DNA of 64,000 bases, taken from CAYJII01 sp964370225 (lineage in GTDB: Bacteria; Bacillota; Clostridia; Oscillospirales; Ruminococcaceae). Where the stretch lies: contig CAYJII010000003.1 in assembly GCA_964370225.1 (NCBI GenBank), positions 1 through 64,000 of the forward strand. The letters are read 5' to 3'. The notes beneath the pieces were generated by a model. It made no database searches, was not told where the DNA came from, and worked only from the letters and a program-made list of their open reading frames with translations. Below, in pieces: positions 8,792 to 16,242 of this stretch. The translations under genes and the position numbers were made by a program. The stretch's first letter is position 1, and each line of letters opens with the position of its first letter.

Positions 8792-11020
8792 ATGCCGAGA
8801 AAAAAATCACAAAATAGCAAAAAAGATAAAAATTTAGCCGCTGGAATTCAAGGGGCTGGTATAGTTCAAGAGCAAGGAATAACTAAGACTATTGAAACAA
8901 ACTACATGCCATACGCTATGAGCGTAATCGTGTCTAGGGCATTGCCTGAAATCGACGGATTTAAACCTTCACATAGAAAAATCCTTTATACAATGTATAA
9001 AATGGGGCTGTTAAATGGCTCGCTAACAAAATGCGCTAACATTGTAGGACAAACTATGAAACTTAATCCACATGGTGACCAAGCTATTTACGAAACTTTA
9101 GTGCGACTTTCCAGGGGGAACGAGGCGCTACTTCACCCATATATCGAGTCAAAAGGTAACTTTGGTAAAGCGTATTCGAGGGATATGGCTTATGCTGCTT
9201 CACGTTATACCGAGGCAAAACTCTCCCCTATATGCGCAGAGCTTTTCGCTGATATCGATAAGGAAACTGTTGACTTCATCCCAAACTATGACAATAAAAC
9301 TACTGAACCTACGCTACTACCTACTACATTCCCGTCAGTTTTGCTGAATGCAAATATCGGTATAGCAGTTTCAATGGCTAGTAACATCTGCCCATTTAAC
9401 TTAAATGAGCTTTGTAAAACCACGATAAATTTAATAAAAGACCCCGAGTTTGACTTGCACGAAACTTTGCAGGGACCAGACTTTAGTAGTGGTGGATTTA
9501 TCATATATGATAAGGAAGCTTTGGACAGGATTTATAATACTGGGCGAGGTAGCTTTAAAGTAAGATGTAAATATGAGTATGATAAATCCTCAAACTGCAT
9601 AGATATCACACAAATCCCACCCACCACTACAATAGAAGCAATAATGGATAAGACTATCGATTTAGTTAAGCAAGGAAAGGTCAAAGAGATTTCCGACATG
9701 CGTGATGAAACCGATTTGTCAGGGCTTAAAATTACGATTGACCTAAAACGTGGGGTTGATGCAGATAAGCTTATGCAAAAGCTTTATAAGATGACTCCGC
9801 TTGAAGATTCGTTTTCCTGCAACTTTAATGTGCTGATTTCAGGTAGGCCAAATGTACTTGGAGTACGTGAGATTTTAAATGAATGGATTGCTTATCGTAT
9901 AGAATGTGTAAGACGTCGTGTGTTCTTTGATTTGAATAAGAAAAAACAAAGACTGCATTTATTAAAGGCTCTTGAAAAAATACTACTTGATATCGACAAG
10001 GCGATTGATATAGTTCGACACACTAGAGAAGAAAAAGAAGTTGTGGCTAACTTGATGATAGGCTTTGGAATTGATGAAATCCAAGCAGAATATGTAGCAG
10101 AAATTAGGCTGAGACATTTAAACCGTGAATATATCTTAAACAGGACTGAGGAAATTTCCGCTTTAGCAGATGAGATTAAAAATCTTGAAGAAGTGTTAGC
10201 TTCGAAAGCAAAAGTAAAAGCTATCATTGTAGATGAACTTAAAGCAGTGGTTAAAAAATATTCTCAACCACGAAAAACCATGTTTATCTTCGCAGATGAA
10301 ATTGAAGAAGATTATGTTGAGGAAATTGAGGATAACCCAGTTCATCTAGTTATGACTAAGCAGGGCTACATCAAAAAAATCACACCTCAGTCGCTTAGAA
10401 TGAGTGGCGAGCAAAAACTAAAAGAGGGCGATGAAATTAAATATTTAACGCAGACTAATAATTTGGCGCATTTACTGTTTTTCACTGATAAACAGCAAGT
10501 ATACAAAGCAAGGCTCTGCGATTTTGATGAGACAAAAGCTAGTTTAATGGGGGATTATATTCCAGCTAAACTATCATTTGACGAAAACGAAAAGTTAATA
10601 TATACAATCCTCACCAACGATTATAGTGGTAATATTTTATTTTTCTTCCAAAATGGAAAGGTCGCTAAAATCCCACTAACTTCGTATCAAACTAAGACTA
10701 ATCGCAAAAAGCTTGCAAATGCATACAATGATAAGAGCGACTTAGTTGCAATTAGATTTTCGGCTGAAGAAAGTGAGTATATTTTAACCTCTTCTTCAAA
10801 GCGCAAACTTTTATTTAATAGTGCTATGATTAACGTAAAAGCTACTAGAGATACTTTAGGTGTAGCTGTTATGAAGTTTGCAAAAAATCACTATTTGCAA
10901 GATATCGAAGATTTTGATGAAGGTGCTTTTGCTAATCCTCATCGTTATAGAGCAAAAACTTTGCCTGCTACTGGTGCTACTTTGCACGAAGATGATAAAG
11001 GCGAACAACTTAAATTTTAA
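8792..11020 (+). CDS. Type IIA DNA topoisomerase subunit A (GyrA/ParC family)
   Basis: The DNA-breaking subunit partnering the gene upstream. The N-terminal domain carries MPYAMSVIVSRALPEIDGFKPSHRKILY (residues 39-66; quoted in parts: MPYAMSVIVSRALP, DGFKPSHRKILY). The catalytic tyrosine is Tyr139 in AASRYTEAKLS. A coiled-coil tower follows (about 395-480) and then beta-propeller repeats (from about 520). I see no canonical GyrA box (QRRGGxG) in the propeller region, which favours a ParC-like relaxing/decatenating enzyme over a true gyrase. Length (742) is shorter than typical GyrA. The SD is AAGGGAAG. An 18-nt gap to subunit B indicates one operon. A hairpin follows the stop. Confidence 0.87.
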   Translation: MPRKKSQNSKKDKNLAAGIQGAGIVQEQGITKTIETNYMPYAMSVIVSRALPEIDGFKPSHRKILYTMYKMGLLNGSLTKCANIVGQTMKLNPHGDQAIYETLVRLSRGNEALLHPYIESKGNFGKAYSRDMAYAASRYTEAKLSPICAELFADIDKETVDFIPNYDNKTTEPTLLPTTFPSVLLNANIGIAVSMASNICPFNLNELCKTTINLIKDPEFDLHETLQGPDFSSGGFIIYDKEALDRIYNTGRGSFKVRCKYEYDKSSNCIDITQIPPTTTIEAIMDKTIDLVKQGKVKEISDMRDETDLSGLKITIDLKRGVDADKLMQKLYKMTPLEDSFSCNFNVLISGRPNVLGVREILNEWIAYRIECVRRRVFFDLNKKKQRLHLLKALEKILLDIDKAIDIVRHTREEKEVVANLMIGFGIDEIQAEYVAEIRLRHLNREYILNRTEEISALADEIKNLEEVLASKAKVKAIIVDELKAVVKKYSQPRKTMFIFADEIEEDYVEEIEDNPVHLVMTKQGYIKKITPQSLRMSGEQKLKEGDEIKYLTQTNNLAHLLFFTDKQQVYKARLCDFDETKASLMGDYIPAKLSFDENEKLIYTILTNDYSGNILFFFQNGKVAKIPLTSYQTKTNRKKLANAYNDKSDLVAIRFSAEESEYILTSSSKRKLLFNSAMINVKATRDTLGVAVMKFAKNHYLQDIEDFDEGAFANPHRYRAKTLPATGATLHEDDKGEQLKF

Positions 11021-11029
11021 TAAAAAAAC

Positions 11030-11053
11030 AGGGTGAAGATTACACTTCACCCT
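11030..11053. terminator. Terminator-like hairpin after the topoisomerase operon
   Basis: AGGGTGAAG (11030-11038) pairs with CTTCACCCT (11045-11053). The T tract is on the minus-strand side; the plus-strand tail is not T-rich. Since only the plus-strand operon ends here, I take it as its 3' hairpin. The rest of 11054-11178 is featureless. Confidence 0.5.
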
Positions 11054-11178
11054 AAGCATTACAGCTTTCCAACGCAAGATTTATCAATATAAAAGAAGTA
11101 ATGCATTAATATTATAGCTTTATTTCTCAGGATAATGCATGGGAAAATTTGTGAATTATTTTGTAAAGGAGACTTTGC

Positions 11179-11904
11179 ATGTCAAAGATTAACGGAAAAA
11201 TACATTCATTTGAAAGTTTCGGTGCAGTGGATGGTCCAGGCATAAGGTTTGTAGCTTTTTTGCAAGGCTGTCCATTACGATGTATTTTTTGCCACAATAG
11301 CGACACATGGGATATTGCAGATGGCAAAGAGTACAGCGCTAATGAGCTGGTGGAAATGATACTCTCGTACAAAAATTTTATCAAAAGTGGCGGTGTAACT
11401 TTATCAGGTGGCGAGCCACTAATGCAACCTGATTTTGTAGAAACTCTTTTAGACTTACTACGAAAAGAAGGAATACATACTGCTATTGATACTTCTGGTG
11501 CAATTCCACTTTCTCTAACAAAAACTGCGATTAAAAAAGCTGATCTGATATTACTAGACATCAAATCATTAGATGATGATGAATGCATAAAAATAACAGG
11601 AATGAGCAATAAAAATGCACTTGAGACGCTGGATTTTTGCGAGAGCGTATCAAAGCCCGTATGGATAAGACATGTGTGTATACCCAATTACACCTTGGAT
11701 TTTGAGAAAATCCAAAAATTAGCTGATTACCTCAAAAATTATAGTTGTATTGAGAAAGTAGAGCTCATCCCTTTCCATCAAATGGGCTCATATAAATGGG
11801 ATTGTGTCGATGAAGATTATACCTTAGCCGATATGGACTCTCCTAATGACGCAGACATGGAAAATGCAAGACAAATACTAATAAAAGAAGGGATTAAGAC
11901 ATAA
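11179..11904 (+). CDS. pflA: Pyruvate formate-lyase activating enzyme (radical SAM)
   Basis: A radical SAM enzyme that installs the glycyl radical on pyruvate formate-lyase or a relative under anaerobic conditions. The 241 residues match PflA. The Fe4S4 motif is CPLRCIFC (Cys31, Cys35, Cys38), followed by GGVTLSGGEPLMQ and AIDTSG. The N-terminal FESFGAVDGPGIRFVAFLQGC segment is typical of PflA rather than other activases (shown here as FESFGAVDGPGIR). The SD is AAAGGAGA. No glycyl radical enzyme gene is adjacent, so its partner lies elsewhere. A strong terminator follows, making this a single-gene unit. Confidence 0.88.
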   Translation: MSKINGKIHSFESFGAVDGPGIRFVAFLQGCPLRCIFCHNSDTWDIADGKEYSANELVEMILSYKNFIKSGGVTLSGGEPLMQPDFVETLLDLLRKEGIHTAIDTSGAIPLSLTKTAIKKADLILLDIKSLDDDECIKITGMSNKNALETLDFCESVSKPVWIRHVCIPNYTLDFEKIQKLADYLKNYSCIEKVELIPFHQMGSYKWDCVDEDYTLADMDSPNDADMENARQILIKEGIKT

Positions 11905-11930
11905 TTTCCTCCGCTAAAATTATATTTTTT

Positions 11931-11966
11931 AAAGGTGTAAAAGCTAAATGCTTTTACACCTTTTTT
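11931..11966 (+). terminator. pflA intrinsic terminator
   Basis: A 14-bp stem (11931-11944 with 11950-11963) has a 5-nt loop and runs into six Ts. Confidence 0.88.
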
Positions 11967-11981
11967 ATAAACTTATATTGT

Positions 11982-12130
11982 TATCTATAATTAGTCGTAG
12001 TAACCAGTAATAAAATGTAGCGCAAAACGTACAGCCTTTGCCGTTTTCCCTTAGTCATGCGGAATATCGACACCTCAAATGCATCTTTTGAGGTAGGAGC
12101 GTGAAAAAACAGTCTTATGCACTATTTTAA
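11982..12130. other. Structured intergenic segment of unknown nature
   Basis: Between the pflA terminator and the fucosidase promoter lies more GC-rich sequence than normal for the gaps here. It contains ACCTCAAA (12071-12078) pairing with TTTTGAGGT nearby, and AAAACG/CGTTTT complementarity. The minus strand is open for about 45 codons without a convincing start or SD. I do not recognise an RNA family. It could be a dispersed repeat or small RNA. Confidence 0.35.
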
Positions 12131-12180
12131 AAAAATTTCTTTAACAGATATCAATTATGGATAATTTTACATTTTTTCCA

Positions 12181-12209
12181 TTGACAGTAATATTTTTTTG
12201 TGTTAATAT
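12181..12209 (+). promoter_or_regulatory. Fucosidase promoter
   Basis: TTGACA (12181-12186), 17-nt spacer, TAATAT (12204-12209). Near-consensus sigma-A promoter. Expected start is about 12216. Confidence 0.8.
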
Positions 12210-12218
12210 AATAAAAAA

Positions 12219-12230
12219 TTAAACGTTTAA
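12219..12230 (+). promoter_or_regulatory. Candidate LacI-family operator
   Basis: The perfect palindrome TTAAACGTTTAA with a central CG, the usual core of LacI/GalR-family sites, covers roughly +3 to +14 of the expected fucosidase transcript, where a repressor would block initiation. Confidence 0.5.
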
Positions 12231-12252
12231 CAAATTGATTGGAGTGATATTC

Positions 12253-13728
12253 TTGAAACAAGAAGTACTGTCTTACTTAGGAAAAATTGATGAAGTAATT
12301 AAAAATGGTGAGTATAAAGATAACTGGGCAAGCTTACAAAAATACCCAATCCCACAGTGGTACATAGATGCAAAATTTGGGATTTTCATTCACTGGGGCG
12401 TATACGCAGTTCCTGCGTTCGGCAACGAGTGGTATCCACGTAAAATGTATCTTGAAGGCTCAGCTGAGTATGAGCATCACATAAAAACTTATGGAGCTCA
12501 TAAAGATTTTGGGTATAAAGATTTTGTGCCGATGTTTAAAGCTGAAAAATTTGATGCAAACAACTGGATGCAGCTATTTAAAGATAGTGGAGCAAAATTT
12601 GTTATGCCAGTTGCAGAACATCACGACGGTTTTCAAATGTATGATAGTGACTTATCAGAGTGGTGTTCATCAAAAACGGGACCTATGCGCGATGTGTTAG
12701 GCGAGCTGAAAACCGCAGCGGATAAAGAAGATATTGTACTCTGTGCATCCAGCCACAGAGCAGAAAACTTCTGGTTTTTTGCAGGAGCTACTACTTTTGA
12801 TAGTGGTATAAATGGCGAGGGTTTAGTAGAGCCATATGGGTACAGACATCCTGATTTCGCAAATGAAGACAGCTATTTTACTCATTATATCGACTCCACT
12901 CCTCCTTCTAAAGAGCATCTTGACGACTGGCTTGCGCGTACATGCGAAATTGTTGACAAGTACCAACCTAAAGTAATATGGTTTGACTGGTGGATACAAA
13001 ACAAGGCATTTAAACCATACCTAAAAAAATTCGCAGCATACTATTATAATCGCTCACTAGAGTGGGGGGTTGGCGTAGCAATTAACTACAAATTTGATGC
13101 TTACGGTTATAAAACAGCAGTATTTGACATCGAACGCGGACAATTATCCGACATAAGGCCGCAGTTTTGGCAAACAGATACTGCTATTGCTAAAAATTCT
13201 TGGGGCTACACTGAGAATAACGATTTCAAAAATCCTGTTGACATCGTATGCGACATAATCGATATTGTCAGCAAAAATGGCGCAATGCTACTAAATGTAG
13301 GTCCAAAAGCAGACGGTACTATAACAGCAGAAGATGAATATGTTTTGCGTGAAATTGGTAAATGGTTAGCAGTCAACGGTGAATCAATTTACAATACTAC
13401 CTACTGGCAAGTATACGGCGAGGGGCCTACTCAAATACCGTCAGGAGCGTTCACTGATACTGATAGAGCGCCGTTCGCCTCCGAAGATTTGCGCTTTACA
13501 TACAATGCTCCCTACATTTATGTAAATGTTTTATCCTGGCCTAAAAATTCAGAAATCACGATAAAATCTCTTGGTAAAAAAATATTTAACGGCGATGTGC
13601 TTGATATCGAAATTTTAGGATATGATGCACAAACAACATACTACCACGGGGAAGAAGATTTGAAAATCAGAACTAATAAAATTATTGATACCAAGTATCC
13701 TGTGTGCCTAAAAATTAAAATTGACTAA
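12253..13728 (+). CDS. Alpha-L-fucosidase, GH29
   Basis: A retaining alpha-L-fucosidase that removes fucose from host or plant glycans. GH29 hallmarks are KFGIFIHWGVYAVPAFGNEWY (quoted: KFGIFIHWGVYAVP), FVMPVAEHHDGFQMYDS, the nucleophile segment VIWFDWW, and NGAMLLNVGPKADG. The C-terminal about 100 residues look like the usual small beta domain. I see no signal peptide, so it may act on imported oligosaccharides in the cytoplasm. The start is a TTG at 12253, eight nt after GGAG; an upstream TTG at 12235 would place the SD inside the gene. The promoter is strong and a LacI-type palindrome overlies the transcription start, consistent with sugar-controlled expression. Confidence 0.9.
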   Translation: MKQEVLSYLGKIDEVIKNGEYKDNWASLQKYPIPQWYIDAKFGIFIHWGVYAVPAFGNEWYPRKMYLEGSAEYEHHIKTYGAHKDFGYKDFVPMFKAEKFDANNWMQLFKDSGAKFVMPVAEHHDGFQMYDSDLSEWCSSKTGPMRDVLGELKTAADKEDIVLCASSHRAENFWFFAGATTFDSGINGEGLVEPYGYRHPDFANEDSYFTHYIDSTPPSKEHLDDWLARTCEIVDKYQPKVIWFDWWIQNKAFKPYLKKFAAYYYNRSLEWGVGVAINYKFDAYGYKTAVFDIERGQLSDIRPQFWQTDTAIAKNSWGYTENNDFKNPVDIVCDIIDIVSKNGAMLLNVGPKADGTITAEDEYVLREIGKWLAVNGESIYNTTYWQVYGEGPTQIPSGAFTDTDRAPFASEDLRFTYNAPYIYVNVLSWPKNSEITIKSLGKKIFNGDVLDIEILGYDAQTTYYHGEEDLKIRTNKIIDTKYPVCLKIKID

Positions 13729-13731
13729 ATT

Positions 13732-13765
13732 ACAGAGCAGATTAATTTTCATTAATCTGCTCTGT
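13732..13765. terminator. Bidirectional terminator between the fucosidase and TSUP genes
   Basis: A 15-bp perfect stem (13732-13746 with 13751-13765) and TTTC loop. It serves the fucosidase on plus and the convergent TSUP gene on minus. The last codons of the minus gene form part of the stem. Confidence 0.8.
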
Positions 13766-14122
13766 TTGCTTTTTGTGGAATAATTCTCGCAGTCCAACTA
13801 TTAAGATAAATCCACCGAAAATTTTTGAGAGCATTTGCGCATCAATCCAAAACGCTATAAGTGCGCCCAGTATAACGCCGATTACACCAAATGCAAAAGT
13901 TTTTTTTACTACTGTTTTTTCAATATTCCCTTTTATACTGTGCATGTACACCGACAAAATCGCAATCGGTATAAAAAAGCTTAAGTTCAGCATTTGTGCT
14001 TCAAGTTGTTTGATTTCTGTGAATAAATTTAAGTATACCATCAATACAAACCCTCCGCCTAAGCCCATCGAGGCACATATACCAGATAATAGTCCCGCCA
14101 AAACCAGTGAAATATATTCCAT
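13742..14122 (-). CDS. TSUP (TauE/SafE) family half-transporter, second gene
   Basis: A 126-residue membrane protein equal to half of a normal TauE/SafE (TSUP) transporter, a family that exports sulfite, sulfonates or related organic anions. It opens with a glycine-rich segment (GICASMGLGGGF) as in each TSUP repeat and has about four membrane helices. The SD GGAGGGG lies close to the ATG. It starts 12 nt after the other half-size TSUP gene, so the two almost certainly form one operon and probably one heteromeric transporter. Substrate is unknown. Confidence 0.82.
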   Translation of the reverse strand: MEYISLVLAGLLSGICASMGLGGGFVLMVYLNLFTEIKQLEAQMLNLSFFIPIAILSVYMHSIKGNIEKTVVKKTFAFGVIGVILGALIAFWIDAQMLSKIFGGFILIVGLRELFHKKQTEQINEN

Positions 14123-14134
14123 TTTCCCCTCCGA

Positions 14135-14482
14135 CTAAAAAAATATTCTGCGTATTGCTGATATGATTATGATAAGTCCAAATATTCTGCGCAATACATC
14201 GGAGTTTATTTTTTCAAATAATTTTACTCCGATCAATGCACCAAAAATCCCTGCTATGACTAAAATCACTAGTGTAGAGTAATCTACCCCCACTCCTTTT
14301 ACCGCATATATTATTACGCTTACTATACTCATGAAGAGGATGATAGCTACAGAAGTGGCGTGGGACTTTTTTATTTCTACACCGATTTTTTTGAGCATCG
14401 GAACCACGATTACACCACCGCCAGAGCCGAAAACTCCATTTAATATGCCTGCTAGAAAACCAAATAGCCACAGCTTTTTCAT
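14135..14482 (-). CDS. TSUP (TauE/SafE) family half-transporter, first gene
   Basis: A 115-residue partner of the gene downstream. It shows the TSUP repeat signature GILNGVFGSGGGVIVVPML and about four membrane segments, ending in charged residues. The start ATG 14482 follows TTAGGAGG by a few nt; the open frame extends upstream to 14527 but without an SD. A strong terminator lies just upstream, so the pair should have its own promoter or rely on readthrough. Confidence 0.82.
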   Translation of the reverse strand: MKKLWLFGFLAGILNGVFGSGGGVIVVPMLKKIGVEIKKSHATSVAIILFMSIVSVIIYAVKGVGVDYSTLVILVIAGIFGALIGVKLFEKINSDVLRRIFGLIIIISAIRRIFF

Positions 14483-14501
14483 AAAACCTCCTAATGCAAA
14501 A

Positions 14502-14543
14502 AAACAAATAATAGATAATATTAGCATTATCTATTATTTGTTT
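14502..14543 (-). terminator. tcdA terminator
   Basis: An 18-bp perfect A/T-rich stem (14502-14519 with 14526-14543) followed on the minus strand by a T run, immediately after the tcdA stop and before the TSUP SD. Confidence 0.85.
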
Positions 14544-14552
14544 AAAATCATA

Positions 14553-15269
14553 TTATATACGGTTTATCAGCCTTCTTACCACATGTGAGGCTAATATATA
14601 TCCTGCTACTGGTGGCACAAACGATATACTTGACGGTGGATGTCTTCCATTTTCAGAAAGCTGTATATCCGTGCTCTGTGGAGGTTCACTAGAAAATAAA
14701 ACTTCTTGCTTTTCCACTCCCCTTTTTTTTAGTTCCCTACGCATCACTTTTGCTAAGTTACAACCACAGCCTTGCGTTTGTGAAATATCCCCGACTGTAA
14801 ATTTAGTGGGGTCTAAGCGGTTCCCTGTTCCCATACATGAGATTAGTGGAATTCCTCTTTGCTTGCACTGTACAGCCAAGTCAAGCTTTGCAGTTACTGT
14901 GTCAATCGCATCTATTACATAGTCGACATCACATGAAAATAGCTCGTCTGCATTATCAGGAAGATAAAACATTTTTTTTGCAATAACTTCACATTCAGGG
15001 TTAATGCTGTGAATACGCTCTTTTGCCACTGCAACTTTATCTTTACCAATAGTTTCCATCGTTGCAAATTTTTGTCGATTTAAGTTTGAAAGTGCAAACT
15101 CATCATTATCCACTAAGATAAGCTTACCTACTCCACATCTACATAATGCCTCAATGCTTGCACAGCCAACTCCGCCAACTCCTAGCACCATAATAGTTTT
15201 ATTTTTCAACAGCACAATATTCTCTTTACCTAGCATATTTTCTGTGCGACTAAGCCAGTTTAATTCCAT
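14553..15269 (-). CDS. tcdA: tRNA threonylcarbamoyladenosine dehydratase (TcdA/CsdL, ThiF-like)
   Basis: An E1-like ATP-dependent enzyme that cyclises N6-threonylcarbamoyladenosine (t6A37) in ANN-decoding tRNAs to ct6A. The 238 residues hold the nucleotide-binding loop VLGVGGVGCASIEAL, the adenylation segment DNDEFALSNLNRQKF, DAIDTVTAK, the conserved GTGNRLDP and RxxLKKRG regions, and the family C-terminus PPSSISFVPPVAG. The SD AAGGTAG is about 10 nt from the ATG. It lies directly downstream of a structured RNA on the same strand; in Bacillus the 6S-1 RNA gene neighbours this gene, which supports both calls. A t6A synthase gene (TsaC domain) also occurs in this window. Confidence 0.93.
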   Translation of the reverse strand: MELNWLSRTENMLGKENIVLLKNKTIMVLGVGGVGCASIEALCRCGVGKLILVDNDEFALSNLNRQKFATMETIGKDKVAVAKERIHSINPECEVIAKKMFYLPDNADELFSCDVDYVIDAIDTVTAKLDLAVQCKQRGIPLISCMGTGNRLDPTKFTVGDISQTQGCGCNLAKVMRRELKKRGVEKQEVLFSSEPPQSTDIQLSENGRHPPSSISFVPPVAGYILASHVVRRLINRI

Positions 15270-15306
15270 AAAAGCACACTACCTTTTTTCGCTAAAATAT
15301 TATTTA

Positions 15307-15335
15307 AACCGAAGCCATATAAAATGACTTCGGTT
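15307..15335. terminator. Hairpin between the structured RNA and tcdA
   Basis: AACCGAAG (15307-15314) pairs with CTTCGGTT (15328-15335). It is T-rich on both sides and may end the RNA on the minus strand, or act in the plus direction. Confidence 0.45.
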
Positions 15336-15337
15336 GT

Positions 15338-15500
15338 TTTTATAATACACCGCCTTGCAGTCGTGCTATTGATAAAAACCCTCGAAACAAGGGCGGGTTG
15401 CCGCCCGGCAAATCTGTGCTCCCTTCTTCTACATGGCTTAAACCATGCAGGAGGTCTGCTCCCCATTGCTCGGAGTAAGGCTCCCTATTATAATAAGTGT
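15338..15500 (-). ncRNA. ssrS: Structured non-coding RNA, possible 6S RNA
   Basis: A GC-rich island in AT-rich flanks. The two ends pair (15487-15494 with 15340-15347; GCCTT with AAGGC inside), which closes a rod. Inside are hairpins CAUGG/CCAUG, GGGCGG/CCGCCC and CCCUUG/CGAGGG followed by five Us; the last two share three Cs and are mutually exclusive. A TATAAT (15512-15507) lies at the right distance upstream on the minus strand, without a good -35. Size (about 160 nt), rod shape and position next to tcdA fit 6S RNA, the RNA polymerase holoenzyme inhibitor. I cannot match a sequence consensus, and the plus strand also has a TATAAT (15341-15346), so orientation is not secure. Confidence 0.45.
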
Positions 15501-15716
15501 TGGATTATTATAATATACACAAACTAAATCAAGGCAGTTAATTATTAATAATAATAACTTTTTGATTACAACTATATTATACCACAAATTTTCAAAAATA
15601 CAATATATTATTTATAGAATTTTAAGCACAATTTTCTATAATAGTATACATTAATTTTACAAAAATGCAACTATTTCACTTATAATATTGCAAAATAATT
15701 AATTTTTATTTAAATA

Positions 15717-15745
15717 TTGCATTTATCGACTTAGATTGCTATAAT
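15717..15745 (+). promoter_or_regulatory. zapA operon promoter
   Basis: TTGCAT (15717-15722), 17-nt spacer, TATAAT (15740-15745). The leader is about 105 nt. The stretch 15515-15716 before it is very AT-rich with nothing else I can name. Confidence 0.75.
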
Positions 15746-15822
15746 TATATATAATGTAAAATTATTGTTTATACAATTGATTATTATATAAGCTAAGAAA
15801 ATTATTCTAAAAATAAATTTAA

Positions 15823-15839
15823 TGTCGTATAAAGCGACA
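15823..15839 (+). promoter_or_regulatory. Leader stem-loop abutting the zapA SD
   Basis: TGTCG-7 nt-CGACA is followed directly by GAATGGAG (15840-15847). Clear example of the recurrent hairpin-SD arrangement. Confidence 0.6.
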
Positions 15840-15856
15840 GAATGGAGTATTACAAT

Positions 15857-16228
15857 ATGAGTACAGTAAAAGTAACTATTGCAGGTAAAGATTATAACCT
15901 AAATTCTCAAGAAAATGACGATTATGTAATAGCATTAGCTCGCAAACTAGATAAAAAAATCCGGGAAGTTATGGATTTAAATGAAACTTTATCTTTTGCT
16001 AATTCATGCATGCTAGTGGCTTTAGCTACTACTGATGATTTAGAAAAAATGTCAAAAGATATGGATAATCTAAGATTTCAGCTAAAAGAATATATCGACG
16101 AGACTAACAAAGCTGCTGCAAAAGCTGACGAGCTTGCAAAAAAAGTTTCGACATTAGAAAAAATAAATGAACAGCTTTCAAATGAGCTGAAAATTTACAC
16201 ATTAAAAGAAAAAATTGATAACAAATAA
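15857..16228 (+). CDS. zapA: Cell division protein ZapA
   Basis: ZapA binds and bundles FtsZ at the division ring. The 123-residue protein has the N-terminal strand STVKVTIAGKDYNLNSQEND and YVIALARKLDKKIREVM, followed by helices with LVALATTDDLEKM and a C-terminal coiled coil (about residues 70-120). These fit the ZapA fold and length. The start ATG 15857 follows GAATGGAG by about 9 nt; the first ATG of the open frame (15842) is part of the SD. It leads a co-directional run: U32 peptidase 14 nt downstream, then dut. Confidence 0.87.
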   Translation: MSTVKVTIAGKDYNLNSQENDDYVIALARKLDKKIREVMDLNETLSFANSCMLVALATTDDLEKMSKDMDNLRFQLKEYIDETNKAAAKADELAKKVSTLEKINEQLSNELKIYTLKEKIDNK

Positions 16229-16242
16229 TAAGGACTTTAAGC

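Noticed and set aside
11127..11687. A 186-codon frame on the minus strand opposite pflA
   Set aside because: Fully inside pflA, which has clear radical SAM motifs; Ser/Leu-rich shadow composition.
11982..12130. 6S or SRP RNA in the pflA-fucosidase gap
   Set aside because: No SRP signature (GGAAG/AGCAG tetraloop region) and no end-to-end pairing as expected for 6S; the better 6S candidate is 15338-15500.
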